A stretch of 64,000 nt of DNA from Ovis canadensis (Eukaryota; Chordata; Mammalia; Artiodactyla; Bovidae). Below are positions 52,281-63,702 of this stretch, one piece after another (positions within the stretch are counted from its first letter, which is position 1; each line of letters begins with the position of its first letter). A program made the translations under genes and the position numbers. The notes beneath the pieces are model-generated. The model did no database searches. It had not been told where the DNA came from and saw nothing but the letters and a program-made list of their open reading frames with translations. The DNA is taken from assembly GCF_042477335.2 (NCBI RefSeq), contig NC_091249.1, forward strand, positions 51,878,001 to 51,942,000, written 5' to 3'.

Positions 52281-55200
52281 AATTGCCAGGTGATAATGTC
52301 AGGCCTGTCTCTGGCCTGAGTGCAGAGGACTTTGGAGGGTCTGGGTTGGGGCTGTTGGCCTGGACTGCAGCTCTACCATGTCCATGATCGGCGGGCAGGG
52401 TGTACCCTGCACCTCTGTGTGCAGCTGCTGGACAGGCATGTTGGGGAGTGGAGGAATCCTTGCCCTGGCACCACAAAGTTTCTTAGCTGCCATGTGAGCT
52501 GAAATTCCTTTCTTTAGCATCAGTGAGAATTTTAATAGGGAACAATGCCAAGGAACCCAAGAAAACAAAGGGGCAAGTCAACCAAGGCATTGCTAGAATA
52601 TGAGATGTCCTCTTGGTAAAAAGTCTGGGCTCCCGGGTCCCAGGCCCAGCTGGATGTGGGGCCAGCCTAAAACAGCTTCTGCTGGAGAGCCTTAAGCCTC
52701 CAGTAGTCTGCCCCTCCCAGAACTTGCCTCCCACCTTTCTCTCTGGCTTGTGTACCCCTCCATTGGGATGAGGGCCTGGAATGATGCAGGAAATGAGGCA
52801 GAGAAAGTTCGATAAAGGACTAGAACTGCAGCAGGGAATGTGGACATTTCCCCATAGGCATGGGGGGCCATGGGGTATTCTTGAGCAGGAGTGTAAGGTG
52901 TGATCTGATTTGTATTCTGGAAAGTTCTGTCCTGGGAGGAAGCACCCCTGTGCCTGGCCCTGCATTGCCTGATCCTTGCTCTTAGCCAAGGCTTGCTGGT
53001 CCTTGACCCCCTAAAACCCACTCCCGTCCTCTCTGGACCCTTGCTCCCTCCTGGTGGGAGGAAAGCACAGAACAAGTCGGGCTGTGCAAGTGGCATCCCC
53101 CTAGCCCTTGCTGGGAAGCTTGGTGTTCTTACAGATGCGTTAGTGTGTCTGCTGCCACACATGGAGCACTTCCTGTCTGCCTGCTGCTGCACTAGGCTGT
53201 AAGGGTCTGGGGGCTCAGGGCTGAATGAGATGTGTTTCCTGCTGCAGGGGAATCAATACACAGATGTCTCCCTCCCAGGCTGCCTGGTGGGGCAGGCCCA
53301 CCTCAGATCTCCGCAGACACCCCCAGTTTGCTCCCTATGGCTGTGTTCTGATCCTTCCCTGGCCACACCTGGCAGCCCCTCAGGTGGGGCCTGATGGTGG
53401 AGTGGTGTGCAGGGGATGGACAGAGCTGTGGAGGGTAAGCCAGTGGGCCCCGCCCTTTTAGGGCGGAGAGTGGGGGGTGTGTGTTGTCTGCTGTGGGGAT
53501 AATGTGTTTATGTCTGTGTGAGTGGCTGTTGTGTACAGTAGAGATGTGCTGTGGGTGGTGGGTGTGTCTAAGGGGGTGTGTTTGGGCCTTCTGGGTTGGA
53601 GGCTAGGTTGGGGCTCCTCCCTCTGTTCCATTCTTTCCCACCCTTCTCAGCCCCTTCTAGTCCTGGCCAGGCTTGACTAGAGCTTTGTGGCTCTAGATAG
53701 GTCCCTGGGCCTTGCTGAGAGCTATCTGGACTCAGCCCTGAGCCAGGTCCTCTGCCTGGGAAGGGAAAGTAGGGACACCTGGCTTAGGCAGGCCTATTAT
53801 TCACAGGCCTTGATACCCATTGTACACACCCCACCCAATCAAGCTTTCTGGGTCAGTGGTTCCTCCAAAGGGCCCTCCAGAGCTCAGTGCTAGCCTGAAG
53901 CCTGGCTTCAGGGCTGGAGCATAGGGAGCAAGGAATTGCCTGGACAGGGTGTGAGTTGGTCAGGCTGGATACCCACATGGTCCACAGTGGCTGGGGTCTA
54001 CTTTTTGGTGTCCCAGCTCTGCAGAAGAGCTCCCCACCCAGCAATTAGGGAGCTGGGCTGGCCAGTACAGCCAGCAGGGAGTGGGTGGGCGGTACCAAAA
54101 CTTGGCAAGTATGCCAGAAACTAAGGCCAGGCCCAAATGTAGGGGGAGGGCCCAAGAGAGCTGAAGCTGGGGCGTCTCAGAGGGAACCAGATCCTGTTAG
54201 CTCATCGCTGCCAGGAAAACCAGTTCCCTGTCCCCAAGCCGGCTGGGCAGCTCTGGGGCCAGCTGATCACAGGTGCCACTGTAGTGGCTACACCTTGGGG
54301 CAGCCCCTCCATCCTGCCCTTAGTGGGTCCCTCAGCGTCCCAGCTGTCCTCTGACCCCCTCCCCAAGCAGACTAGGCCCAAGAGCTGATTCTTTCCAGAA
54401 CTGAGACTAGCTCCCTGCACTGGTCTCCCTGCCTTTGGTCCCTCTTGTTCTCAACTCGATAGTGTGTGTCCTCCAGTGGCTCCTTGGGTCCCTTAGCCTA
54501 TCACTTGAGGCTTCTGACAGTCTTGCCTCCAGGGTCACTGATGGTGGTACCCCTCCTAATCCCAACAGCCCTCTGGGCCCTCGTTCTCCAGGCAGACTCC
54601 CCCCGCCGACCATAATGCTCAGATTTTCCCTCCTTAGGGGAGCCTTCCCTGAACTCACACCCTGTCCGGGCAATTCCTTGCTCCCTATGCCCACAGCCCC
54701 TGTTTCCCTCCACCAGCTCTGTCTGTTCCTTTGGAATGGTCAGTTTGCCTCTGTTTTCCACTGGGCTGTGGACATGGCGGGGGGAGGGCCACATCTGTTT
54801 TCATCCCCAGAGCCTGCTGTGGTTCCAGCCCAGAAAGCACTGGGGGGGCTGTGGAGTCAAGAGAGACCAGACCCCTCCCCTGACTGGCATGGGTTCAAGC
54901 TAGAGGTGGTAGGGGGAGGTGGCAAAGGCTCAAATGCGAAGCGTTCATTCACCTTTTGTGCCACCTGGTCCAACCAGGTCTGTGCCAAGCACCACCATTC
55001 ACTGCACAGTGATGTATTGAGTGCCTCCTTTGGGGAGGAAGCTGAGGTGGTCAAGGCCTTTGCCCCTATGGTCCTTTCCAGAGGGTGAGGGAAGGAGACA
55101 ACACGTACGGGTCCCCAGTAGTGACTGGCCAGAAAGGGGCCAACATTACAGAGGTGGGGACAGCAAAGGGCCTGCACAGTGGTGAGCAAGCCAGCAGAGC

Positions 55201-55620
55201 ACGCAGAGGCAGAGGGGGTCCATCTGGGGGATTGAGAGTAGATTTCTTTGAGACTGGTTGGCTGTGGGTATTAGGGAAACTTTTCCCAAAGAGGGTATAA
55301 GCCCCACAGTGACAATTCAGATTGTAATAATCCACCATTCTAGTGGGTGGGGGCTTAGCCCTCTATATTGGATTCAGAAAAAAATAATGTAGAAAAAACA
55401 AGAAATATGAAATAACGCAGCAAAAACAAAAAGTGAAATATGAGAGGTGAAGTTTGAATGCCATGGGAGTTCAGAGGAGAGCTGGCTCACTCATCCCTCC
55501 AGGTGGTGGGGTGGGGTGAGGGGACAAAGGCTGACCAAACTTTGGGCAGGCACTTCCAAGCTTTCTGACTGGGCCTTCCTGTGTGCTTCCTTGTGCAGCC
55601 CAGTTCTAGCAAGAATCCTG
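52281..55620 (+). other. Repeat-free stretch downstream of N4BP3, possible extended 3'UTR
   Basis: This is about 3.3 kb without a SINE, LINE or LTR that I can recognise. That is unusual here, where elsewhere a repeat occurs every few hundred bases to about 2 kb. No open frame has a known domain. It could be an extended N4BP3 3'UTR or simply conserved non-coding DNA. GT-rich runs are seen at 53470-53580. Confidence 0.4.
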
Positions 55621-55639
55621 GTAAGTTAGGTTAGCCAGA

Positions 55640-55980
55640 GTCTCCCATCTTCTATGTCTGAACACCCTCCGTATTCTAACCTGTTTCCTCTACCTGTACC
55701 ATCTCCCACATTATGTCTGGTCACTCTGGCCTGCCTTCACTGAGAATTCTCTGCAGTCATTTAGCCAGTTCCCCCTGCCCCCTGAGGTTTCCTCTTAGTA
55801 CATCCACTGACCTCCACCCTGCACCTTGGCTGTGAAATATACTTTTCCTTGTATTTGGAATTGAGGCCACTCTCTGACCCTTACATAAAATCCCATTCCA
55901 GTAGCCCCCACTGAATAAAGTCTTCCTTACCACTCAACACATGTCATGGCGATTTTTTTTTTCTTTTTTCTTTAACAGAG
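55640..55980 (+). repeat. Ancient LTR-like sequence with AATAAA
   Basis: The 3' part (ggccactctctgacccttac, then aataaagtcttccttacca, then a T-rich run and ctttaaca) resembles the R-U5 end of an old ERVL-type LTR. AATAAA is at 55914-55919 and could act as a distal poly(A) signal for N4BP3. Family assignment is from memory. Confidence 0.45.
55802..55863 (+). repeat. Short inverted repeat, left arm
   Basis: This 62-bp segment, reverse-complemented, matches 57604-57665 with two differences. It lies in the LTR-like block. Confidence 0.9.
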
Positions 55981-56015
55981 GCAAGCTTCCCCGAGAAGGA
56001 GACGTTGCTGCGGGT

Positions 56016-56028
56016 GGGGGGGGGGGGG
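56016..56028. repeat. G13 homopolymer
   Basis: An uninterrupted run of 13 G preceded by cgggt; prone to length change and to G-quadruplex-like structure. Confidence 0.95.
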
Positions 56029-57046
56029 CGTGTAGGGTGGGATATTTCCTGTGGAGTAGGGTGGGATGAGGGCATTCCAGGATGGGCCTGGATTTCTGCA
56101 TAGGGAAGTGCGGGGCAGGTCTGCAGGGGGTCTTGTCTGGAAAGGGATGAGAGGAGGCAAGACAGATACTGGGCAGCCTGGCAAGCTGGCACAGAACTTT
56201 GCGTCCTGTGACTGTGGGTGGATCCCTCAGGGAGCCAAGGGAAAGGGCCAGAATTGGGACCAACTTTGTGTGCATGTGACCTGTGCAGTCACCAAGGCCT
56301 CACACTCAGAAGGGCCCTAGGCTTGGCGCAGTGCTCTACTGTCACTATCTGGAACTTAATGATGTTTGAACAAGGGGTGTCACATTTTCATTTTGTTCTG
56401 GGGCCTGCAAATGACACAGCTGCTTCTGGCCTGAACCACAGCTTTGCAAGGAAGGGAGGGACAGGGAGAAACAGGAGACTGGGAGCCACCTGAAGGGTGG
56501 AAGGAAGAGCAGGGCCTGAGCAGGCAACTTGAGCTCCAGAGGCTGAGCCCTGATGCTCCCAGGTTCTGCAGAGAGCAGGCAGTGGCGGTCCCACCTGCTG
56601 TTGACCCCTATCCCATCAGCTATCAGGGGAGGGTTCATCTTTTTCTAGCCTGGCCTTCCTGGACACACTCTGGGAGGCATGGAAGACTGTGTTTTCAGGA
56701 CAGAATTCCAAGGCTTGTTCTGTCAAGGACCAACCTTTCTTTCTTCCTAAAGATTTATCTGGTGTGCTTTTTGTGTAGTGGTCTCCCTGCCCACTGCCGT
56801 TTTAAAAGTACAGAGAGAAAAATTCAATGTTTTGACAACACAGAGAATTGTACAACCAGCCCTAAACCAAGATACAATACGGTTTCATCATCCTCCCAAA
56901 TCCCACCCCCTGGGCCCCCTCCCCGTCCCTCTACCCTTCTGCCCCACCCTCAGGCAACCAGTGATCCGCTTTCTCAATAACCTTGTGTTTTTCTTTTTGT
57001 GAGCATTGTTTAATCCCGATTTCAAAGTAGTGAGTAAAACAATATG
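56029..57046. other. Intergenic sequence between N4BP3 and RMND5B
   Basis: Nothing recognised except weak resemblance to old repeats. The 178-codon frame at 56444-56980 has no known domain. Confidence 0.4.
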
Positions 57047-57248
57047 CAAGGGTGAGTGCACGCTCAGTCTCTTCAAGCTCTTTATGACCCTGCCAGGCTC
57101 CTCTGTCCATGGGATTCTCCAGGCAAGAATACTGGAGTGGGTTGCCATGTCCTCCAGGGGATCTTCCTGACCAGGGATCAAACCCGCATTTCCTGTGTCT
57201 CTTGCATTGCAGGCGGATTCTTTACCCACCGAGCCACCTGGGAAGCCC
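57047..57248 (-). mobile_element. Bov-tA SINE, antisense, with 11-bp target-site duplication
   Basis: The minus strand reads from the tRNA head at 57248 (gggcttcccaggtggctcgg) to a partial BovA end. Repeats aaaacaatatg at 57036-57046 and 57249-57259. Confidence 0.9.
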
Positions 57249-57259
57249 AAAACAATATG

Positions 57260-58870
57260 ACATTGGTGTAAAAATAAAACTATACCTCAGTGGAAAGAAT
57301 GAAGAACTAGAAATAAACTTCATTTTGAAGAAAAATCTTGGTATTATGGTAATGGGCTTCCAAAATGAGAAGGGTAGGCAGGATTATTTTATAAGCAGTT
57401 CTGGGATAACTAGACAGAACTGTGGGGGAAAATAAGTCATACTTTGCACCATCCCCTGCAAAATAAAATGGAATTACATTTTAAAAATAAAATCCTAGGA
57501 AACTAGCAAAAGGTGAAACAGACTGTGAAAGAGTTAGTGGAGAACAGCTAAGTTTTTCTGGTTTGGAGCAGCCACACTCCAATAAAACGAAACGAAATAA
57601 AATCAATTCCAAATACAAGGAAAAGTATATTTCATGGCCAAGGTGCAGGGTGGAGGTCAGTGGATAAAAAATTACTAAATGAGGAAAGGTTGACAAAATT
57701 AGCTAGGTAAGAAGACATGTTGCGCCCTGAAAAGTGACAAAACCATCATGACACAGGTGAAGGAGCCTGACATGTGGGCTGGGCATTCTAAGTTTTGGCA
57801 GAAGGTAGGTTTTGCTCACACCCCAGTGTGGCTGAGAGGCAGGCCCCTCCAAAGTGGGGAAGCCTGGGGCATGTGTTTGTGAAAGCCTGTGAGGTCCTGC
57901 TGGAGTGAACTCAGCTTCAGATCAGTGGCCCCAGGCAAGGTTCACTCAACCCTCCAACCCCCACAACTCCCACGTGGGCCAGGACCACCCAAGCTCCCGG
58001 AGCAGACAAGCTTCTCTGGGATGCTCTGACAACTCTGTAGGTTCCTGGAGGGGCTGTTGATAGCCCTCTTCCCTGCAAGTTTCATCAGGTTTGAAGCCGA
58101 GGTTTCCTCATTCATAAACAGAGGATATTGGCTACTTTAGACTATTTCTGAGCACCTCCAGTGTTCCAAGCACAGGGTGTTGGGGATACAACAGCGATGA
58201 GTACCAAGTGCTGGGCCCAATGGAGCTTTTATCTTGAAAGGAAGGGTGGGGAGAGTTAGGGGCAGGAAACCAGAATAAACAAATAAACGCTCAAGACAAT
58301 TAAAAAGTCAAAGATTATAAAGAAAACAGGACTGGATTGTGCAAGTGCTATACAGAAAACAAACCAAGATTGTGCAAGGCTGTTCTGTTGGGATGGGGAA
58401 GAGGTACGGAAGGTTGGAAGGCAAAAGGCCTTAGAATGAGACTGGTCCTGAAAGGAAGCAAGAAGTCAGGGAAAAAGAGACCTTTTCGGGATGTTTCTAC
58501 TCCAAGTCCCCGAAGCCTTTGGAGGGGGTAGGCCGGGAGGGGCTACTCTACCCCTTCCTTGCAAAGCAAGGGTGCCTGGGAGGGTTGTGAATTCAGTCCT
58601 TCGGGTCACCGCCTACCCTCTCCTCCTACGTCTTACCCTTCCGCCTCAGGGCGGTTGTGCAACCCCCGTCTCTTCTCCATTCTGCAAAGAGGGCGACCAA
58701 TGGAGGCCAGCAGATCAGGGCTGAGTACCTCACAGCTGAATTTAATTGCCCAGTGTCAGGCGCCATCGCGGGAAGCCTAACTGTTGGACCTTACGTGCAC
58801 TGTATTGTGTGCTATTGTTTTTCTTTGAATGAGAGTGGAGGGCGGGGAGCTGGGGCGGCATAGTCGTTTC
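57260..58870. other. Intergenic sequence upstream of RMND5B
   Basis: AT-rich to 57720 and holding the second arm of the short inverted repeat. An ancient MIR/L2-class trace lies at 58140-58230 (gttccaagcacagggtgttg). No gene seen. Confidence 0.4.
57604..57665 (-). repeat. Short inverted repeat, right arm
   Basis: 62 bp pairing with 55802-55863 (97% identity). Its flanks do not continue as the LTR-like sequence. Confidence 0.9.
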
Positions 58871-59099
58871 TGGTCTAGAGCTGCTTACTGCTGAGCCGCC
58901 CCGCGTACCCTTGCTGGCCAGCGAGTGGGTTGCTCCGATTCCTTCCCGCACACGTGGAAAGTCGGGGCCCAGCCGGAGGCGTCGGCGGCTGGGGCCCCTT
59001 CCCCTCGGGCTCCCTAGGGGAGCCCCCTCAGCAAACATCTAAGGTGCAGTTTCCTAGCCGCCGCCCGGATCCTGTAGCCGACTTCACTCTTGGTGCGCG

Positions 59100-59228
59100 G
59101 AAGGGGGAGACTCGGCCACCCCTCCGCGAAGCCGTGAGTGGGCGAGTCCGGAGCGGCTGAGCAACTGCCGTGGCTTCCGGTTCCGTTGACAGCTGCACCG
59201 GAAACCAGAGACCCGGCTGCAGGACCAG
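59100..59228 (+). other. RMND5B: RMND5B exon 1 (non-coding), 5' end uncertain
   Basis: The donor gcaggaccag|gtgagagc ends the exon at 59228. The start cannot be read exactly; about 59100-59160 is likely. The exon has no part of the coding frame. Confidence 0.6.
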
Positions 59229-59393
59229 GTGAGAGCCCGCTGGCCTCCCGGCTGGGAGGTGCGGCTCAAGGGCGTGGCGCGGTGGGCGGCTGCTCCGCCA
59301 GGCTCCCAGTCCCCGGATCTCCTTCCAAGCTTCGGGACTAAGCGCCCATCTCCAGTCCTCCCTCGGGTTTGTTTTCTCCGCAGACTTTGGCCC

Positions 59394-59504
59394 GGGCAGG
59401 GAGTTGGACCCTTGCATTCTCAGAGAAATTTGAGGAGCCGCCCCTACTGGGGAGGTCGCTCGAACCGGCACGTCCCATCCAATCGCGACCCGGCCGAGTT
59501 GGAG
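59394..59504 (+). other. RMND5B: Possible alternative 5'UTR exon of RMND5B
   Basis: A good acceptor (gggtttgttttctccgcag, ending 59393) and a donor (ttggag|gtaacc, 59505) bracket 111 bp within the CpG island. Inferred from splice-like signals only. Confidence 0.3.
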
Positions 59505-59714
59505 GTAACCCGTCACGGGGGATCTGGGAGAAGTTTTCTAGGCAGTGGGAAAAACCCTGAGGTGGAAATAAGCTGATGTTCGAAAAACAGAAAACTAGTG
59601 TGATTGGAATATGGCCATTGAGAGGGACAGTGGTAGGAGATGAGGTTGGAGAGGTGGTTTGGAGTCACATAGAACCTTGTAGACCATAAAAACAAGGGTG
59701 GTTTTTAAGTACGT

Positions 59715-60022
59715 GTCATTTTTTTTTTTTTAATTCTTTATCTTTTTGTTGTTGTGCTGGGTCTTTGTTGCTGCTCGTGGGCTTCCTCTAGTTGGAGCAA
59801 GCAGGGGCTACTTTTCATTGTGGTGCACAGGTTTCTCATTCAAAGGCTTCTCTTGTAGAGCCTGAGCTCTAGGCACGCAGGATTCATCAATTGGGGCGCA
59901 CAGGCTCAGTTGGGGCACCTGGATTGTAGTTGCTCCACAGCATGTGGGATCTTCCCAGACCAGGGAGCGAACCCTGCATTGGCAGGCAGATTCTCATCCA
60001 CTGTACCCCCAGGAAAGTCCAC
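59715..60022 (-). mobile_element. CHR-type SINE, long form, antisense, RMND5B intron 1
   Basis: A T-run at 59720-59732 and the antisense body (gtgctgggtctttgttgctg, then agcaggggctacttttcatt) lead to a damaged tRNA head near 60020. tggtttttaag occurs at 59699-59709 and 60028-60038 and may be the target duplication, although extra bases lie between it and the element ends. Confidence 0.8.
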
Positions 60023-60984
60023 CCTATTGGTTTTTAAGCAGAGGAGTGATGTATAAGGTGAAGAATGGATAGAGGTGGGGAGTGTAAAAGGTTAAGTGTT
60101 GGGCCAGCGGAGGCTGTTCAGTTCTGTGTCAAGCAAAGGGGACTTTCTGTGATTTGCACAAACTTCTCTCCTTACCCGCTCACCTCAGAAGGTGCCCCTC
60201 TTGTGTTAGGATACTGAAGACTGAGGACAAGACCCCTGTGCACACACCTTGGTGGGGATTTCATTATTTCACTCATGTCTCCTCCTGCCCAACCAGGACA
60301 AGTGTGAGTTCCGGTCCCCTAATTAGGAAGTACATGTACCCACTGTGGACCAGGCCATAGGCCTGGGGAGAGAAGATGAGACTGGACTCCAGCCCTGAGC
60401 AGCTCACAGTCTAGTGTGGGGAGACGGACATGTGAATGGGCAGTTACTGTGCTGAAGTGCTGAGAACTCAGATGTCTGTGGTATGGGGCACCCTTGATAG
60501 AGGTTTGGTTTGGGAAGCAGGGGAGGAGGTAGGGAGATTTCACTGAGGGCTTCATGGGGGAGCTGATGATTAAATGTCATCTTGTGTTCTTGCAGAGAAC
60601 ACTCTAGACATAGGAAGAGTGGCATCTAGACGTAGGAAAAGCTCATGCAAAGGAAGTGAGTGAATGTACAATTGCAGAGGGTGTCTGTGTCAAACCATGG
60701 CAGTGAGGAGTAAACGGGTGACAGGATCTGATGTGTTGTTTTGGGGTGATCACCCTGGTAGATAATTTCTGTCCATGTGAGACCTTGGGGAGGAGGGCTT
60801 AGGACAATGGAAGTGAAATTCCCTGGATTAATCCTGAAGACAGACTCCCACTCATCCATCCTTGTGCCTGGTGAAGATGACCAAATGTGACTAAGAGTGG
60901 CTTACCCTGGACACACTGAATTGGCCTCTTGGGCTTTTCAGATGGAATACCTCCAGGCAGTTATATTTTCCCATCTCATTCATT
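60023..60984. other. RMND5B intron 1, mostly unrecognised
   Basis: A trace of an ancient MIR/L2-class repeat at 60340-60450 (cagctcacagtctagtgtgg). No exon seen. Confidence 0.4.
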
Positions 60985-61290
60985 TAAAAAATTTTTATTG
61001 AGGTAATCACACTTGTCAGTTCATGGTACATTTAACTGGTTCACACAGGCCATTTTTCTCCTTGGCATTTGTTTACGTATTTCCCTTTTATCCCTATTCC
61101 TCCCTCCATTCCCTTCATCTCTGCCCTGACTGCAGAAAGCCATTCTCTTATGTGTTTGGTACATATCCTTTTATTTGCGTGTGTCCTTGGTTGTATACCT
61201 ATATTTTAAAAGTGCATAAATGGTATTCTACCTGGATTTAATTTCGTTTTGTTTTGTTTTTCCCTTCAGTACCATGTTTTGGGATCTTAC
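60985..61290 (-). mobile_element. L1M 3' fragment, antisense
   Basis: aatttttattgaggtaatca followed by a diverged antisense L1M 3'UTR. Confidence 0.45.
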
Positions 61291-61789
61291 TGATGTTGCT
61301 GTGGTTTCTCATACTACCCCAGGTTCCACAGATGCATCTCCCAGATTTTACTTCCTTGACTTACAACTTCCTCTAGGCTCCTGAGTTGTCTCAAGCTCAA
61401 GCAGCACTGGGATAAAAATTCATCTCCTTCCTCAGCTTTTAAATTCAGTTTCAAGTTGCTGACATGGGCTTCCCTTTAATAATCCTGGTATTAGTTGATG
61501 TCTGACAGGGTCATACTCTTTGATGTTGGTGAGGTCCTAACCTTTCTTGAAATGTGTTTATTTTTGGTAAATTGTGATTCTGGTTCCCAGACCCTTTTGG
61601 CAAATACTCTTTTGTACTGCCATCTTTCCTAGTTGATCATCTCATAGGCTGTGAGGTTACTTTCCTGTTGCTTGTCATCATGAATCATTGCTGTGTACTC
61701 ATTCCAACCACAAATATTGGCTGTGTTCCTTTCCTGGTGAGATGGTGGCCTGTTAAGCTGGTCCAGAGAGGACTGTGATGCAGACTGCT
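61291..61789. other. RMND5B intron 1 sequence
   Basis: Nothing recognised. Confidence 0.35.
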
Positions 61790-62035
61790 TCAGAGAGGAG
61801 CTCTGGAGCCAGACTGCCCAGCTTTAGTTCGAGATCCTCTACTTTGCAGCTATGTGACCTTGAGCAGTTTAATATGAATTTCATTTTGTGTTCTGTATAG
61901 GGGGTCTCAGTGTACGTGCCTCATAGTGCAGTTGTAAGAATTTAGTAAATTAGTTAATTAATGCCAAGTCATTAGAGTAGTTCCTATCGCATAATAAGCC
62001 CCTATGAAATATTAACTATTAATAGTAATAATTAT
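61790..62035 (+). repeat. MIR element
   Basis: ctctggagccagactgccca, then gcagctatgtgaccttgagc, then gtgcagttgtaagaatttag give the full MIR order. Confidence 0.75.
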
Positions 62036-62486
62036 AGTATATTATTTCCAACAGGTATCCCTGTTATATTTTGCTTGTAATGGTTCATATCCAGTTATAG
62101 GGTATTTCTTCAGGGAGCATGAAAAGCGGGGCCTGTTTTCTAGACACGGTGATGAACAAATTCTAGTGTGATAGTGTCAGCCATAAGGAGGGAGGACATG
62201 AATACATCTTAAGGCCCTGCGTACCATTTCTCCATCACTCATCACCTGTTTGATAAGGAGACACTGGCTGCAGGTTGGGCTGAGATGATGGGGCCAGAAC
62301 TAACAGTGCTGCTGGGAATGGGAAGAGAGTCTGGTAAAACTGGGAGAATCCCAATGGTCACTTTGGACACAGAACTCTCTTTGTGGTGTTACTCTGCACC
62401 CTTCTTTGAGAGAGAGAACAACTGGCTAGATTTGATCATTTGAGAGGTGCATTTGACAGAACCCTCTCACTTTTTTGGGGGGGAGG
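62036..62486. other. RMND5B intron 1 sequence
   Basis: Nothing recognised. Confidence 0.35.
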
Positions 62487-62696
62487 GCTTCCCTGGTGGC
62501 TCAGACAGTAAAGAATCTGCCTGCAATGTGGGAGACCTGGATTCAGTCCCTGGGTTGGGAAGATCCCCTGGAAAAGGGAACGGCTACCTACTCCAGTATT
62601 CTGGCCTGGAGAATTCCATGGACAGAGGGGCCTGGCAGGCTGCAGTCCATGGGGTCGCAAAGAGTTGGACACGACTGAGTGACTTTCACTTTAAAT
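62487..62696 (+). mobile_element. Bov-tA SINE
   Basis: Complete unit: head gggcttccctggtggctcag and end gacacgactgagtgactttc. Well preserved, so fairly young. Confidence 0.92.
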
Positions 62697-63202
62697 CCTG
62701 TAGATGGAGGGATGAGGAGTGAAATCAACTCTATCACTAACATTTTAAGGATAGTCTATGTGTTCAGTGTCACAGGCTGCTCTGAAATGGAAGGGAGCGG
62801 TGGTCCAGTGTTGAAGGGGTTTAGCAGTGGGACCTCAGTGGTAAGAAAGGTAGGACAAGACAAGTCAACTCTCTTTCAGTGGTATAATGAGAAGGAAAGT
62901 TGTGTTGCAACAAGAGATTTTCTAGTCTAGTGGGGGAGGCAGGCCCTCAAACAGATCATTACCCAGTGATCAAAACTGAAATAGAAGGATGCCAAGTGGG
63001 AGTGGAGAGAGCCAGGTGGGAGCAGGCTAGGGATAGCTGCAGAATATGACCTCTGATGGGCCATTTTCTCCAGTAGATGAGGAGGTGAAGGGTGATAGAG
63101 AGTATACCAAGGCCTGGAGCTGTGATGGAGTATAGATAGTATTGCCTACTGAGGGCTCTGCAAGGCCTGCTCTCCATTTTGATTTAAAAGAGAGATGAAG
63201 GG
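62697..63202. other. RMND5B intron 1 sequence
   Basis: A trace of the ancient MIR/L2-class repeat at 62920-62965 (ctagtctagtgggggaggca). No exon seen. Confidence 0.35.
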
Positions 63203-63308
63203 AATCCCCTGGTGGTACAGTGGTTAAGACGTCATGATTCCAGTACAGGGGTCACGGGTTTGATCGGGGAACTAAGATCCCTGCATGCTGGGATCAGGCG
63301 AAAAAAGG
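63203..63308 (+). mobile_element. CHR-type SINE, short, diverged
   Basis: gggaatcccctggtggtaca, then gatcggggaactaagatccc, then a short A-run at 63301-63306. Confidence 0.7.
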
Positions 63309-63538
63309 AAGAGAGATAGATGAAGATTCTGATGAAGAGTTGAAAACAATGAACATAGGAGTAATTTTCTTAACATGATTCAGAAAACCCCTGTCCTCAT
63401 GTCTCCCTTCACCCTCCAATGGGCACCCTGGCTGGGGGTTATGTACGTATATGTTAGGCTGGGAATTTCACATTGAAATATGATATGGGAATGGTAGGGT
63501 GGGATCTGGAAGCCCTCTTCACTGCCCCTCTGACCCAG

Positions 63539-63702
63539 GTGGGGGCCTGACACAGTGGCTGCTATGGAGCAGTGCGCAAGTGTGGAGAGAGAGGTGGACA
63601 AGGTCCTGCAGAAGTTCCTGACCTATGGGCAGCACTGTGAACAGAGCCTGGAGGAGCTGCTGCACTATGTGGGCCAGCTGCGGGCTGAGCTGGCCAGCAC
63701 AG
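63539..63702 (+). CDS. RMND5B: RMND5B first coding exon (partial gene; coding part 63564-63702)
   Basis: The exon follows the acceptor ctgacccag (63538). ATG at 63564 has a good context (g at -3, g at +4). It gives 46 residues and one extra base before the donor ag|gtgggt at 63703. The peptide ([18 protein letters not shown], then [18 protein letters not shown]) matches the N-terminus I know for RMND5B, the mammalian Rmd5/Gid2 homologue. RMND5B is a RING-type subunit of the GID/CTLH E3 ubiquitin ligase. The LisH, CTLH and RING parts would be in later exons beyond the window. It lies in the same orientation as N4BP3, as in the human 5q35.3 order I recall. RMND5A is a paralogue, but the wording fits RMND5B better. 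Confidence 0.92.

Larger units (their letters stand above)
58875..59520 (+). promoter_or_regulatory. RMND5B: CpG island and promoter of RMND5B
   Basis: CpG-dense sequence without a TATA box. It contains an ETS-type site (cttccgg at 59174-59180) and the reverse-oriented ccggaaa near 59199, typical of housekeeping promoters. The splice donor at 59229 and the RMND5B start exon 4.3 kb downstream on the same strand support the assignment. Confidence 0.75.

Noticed and set aside
56444-56980. 178-codon frame between N4BP3 and RMND5B
   Set aside because: No domain, no conserved start context, and composition like the surrounding non-coding DNA.
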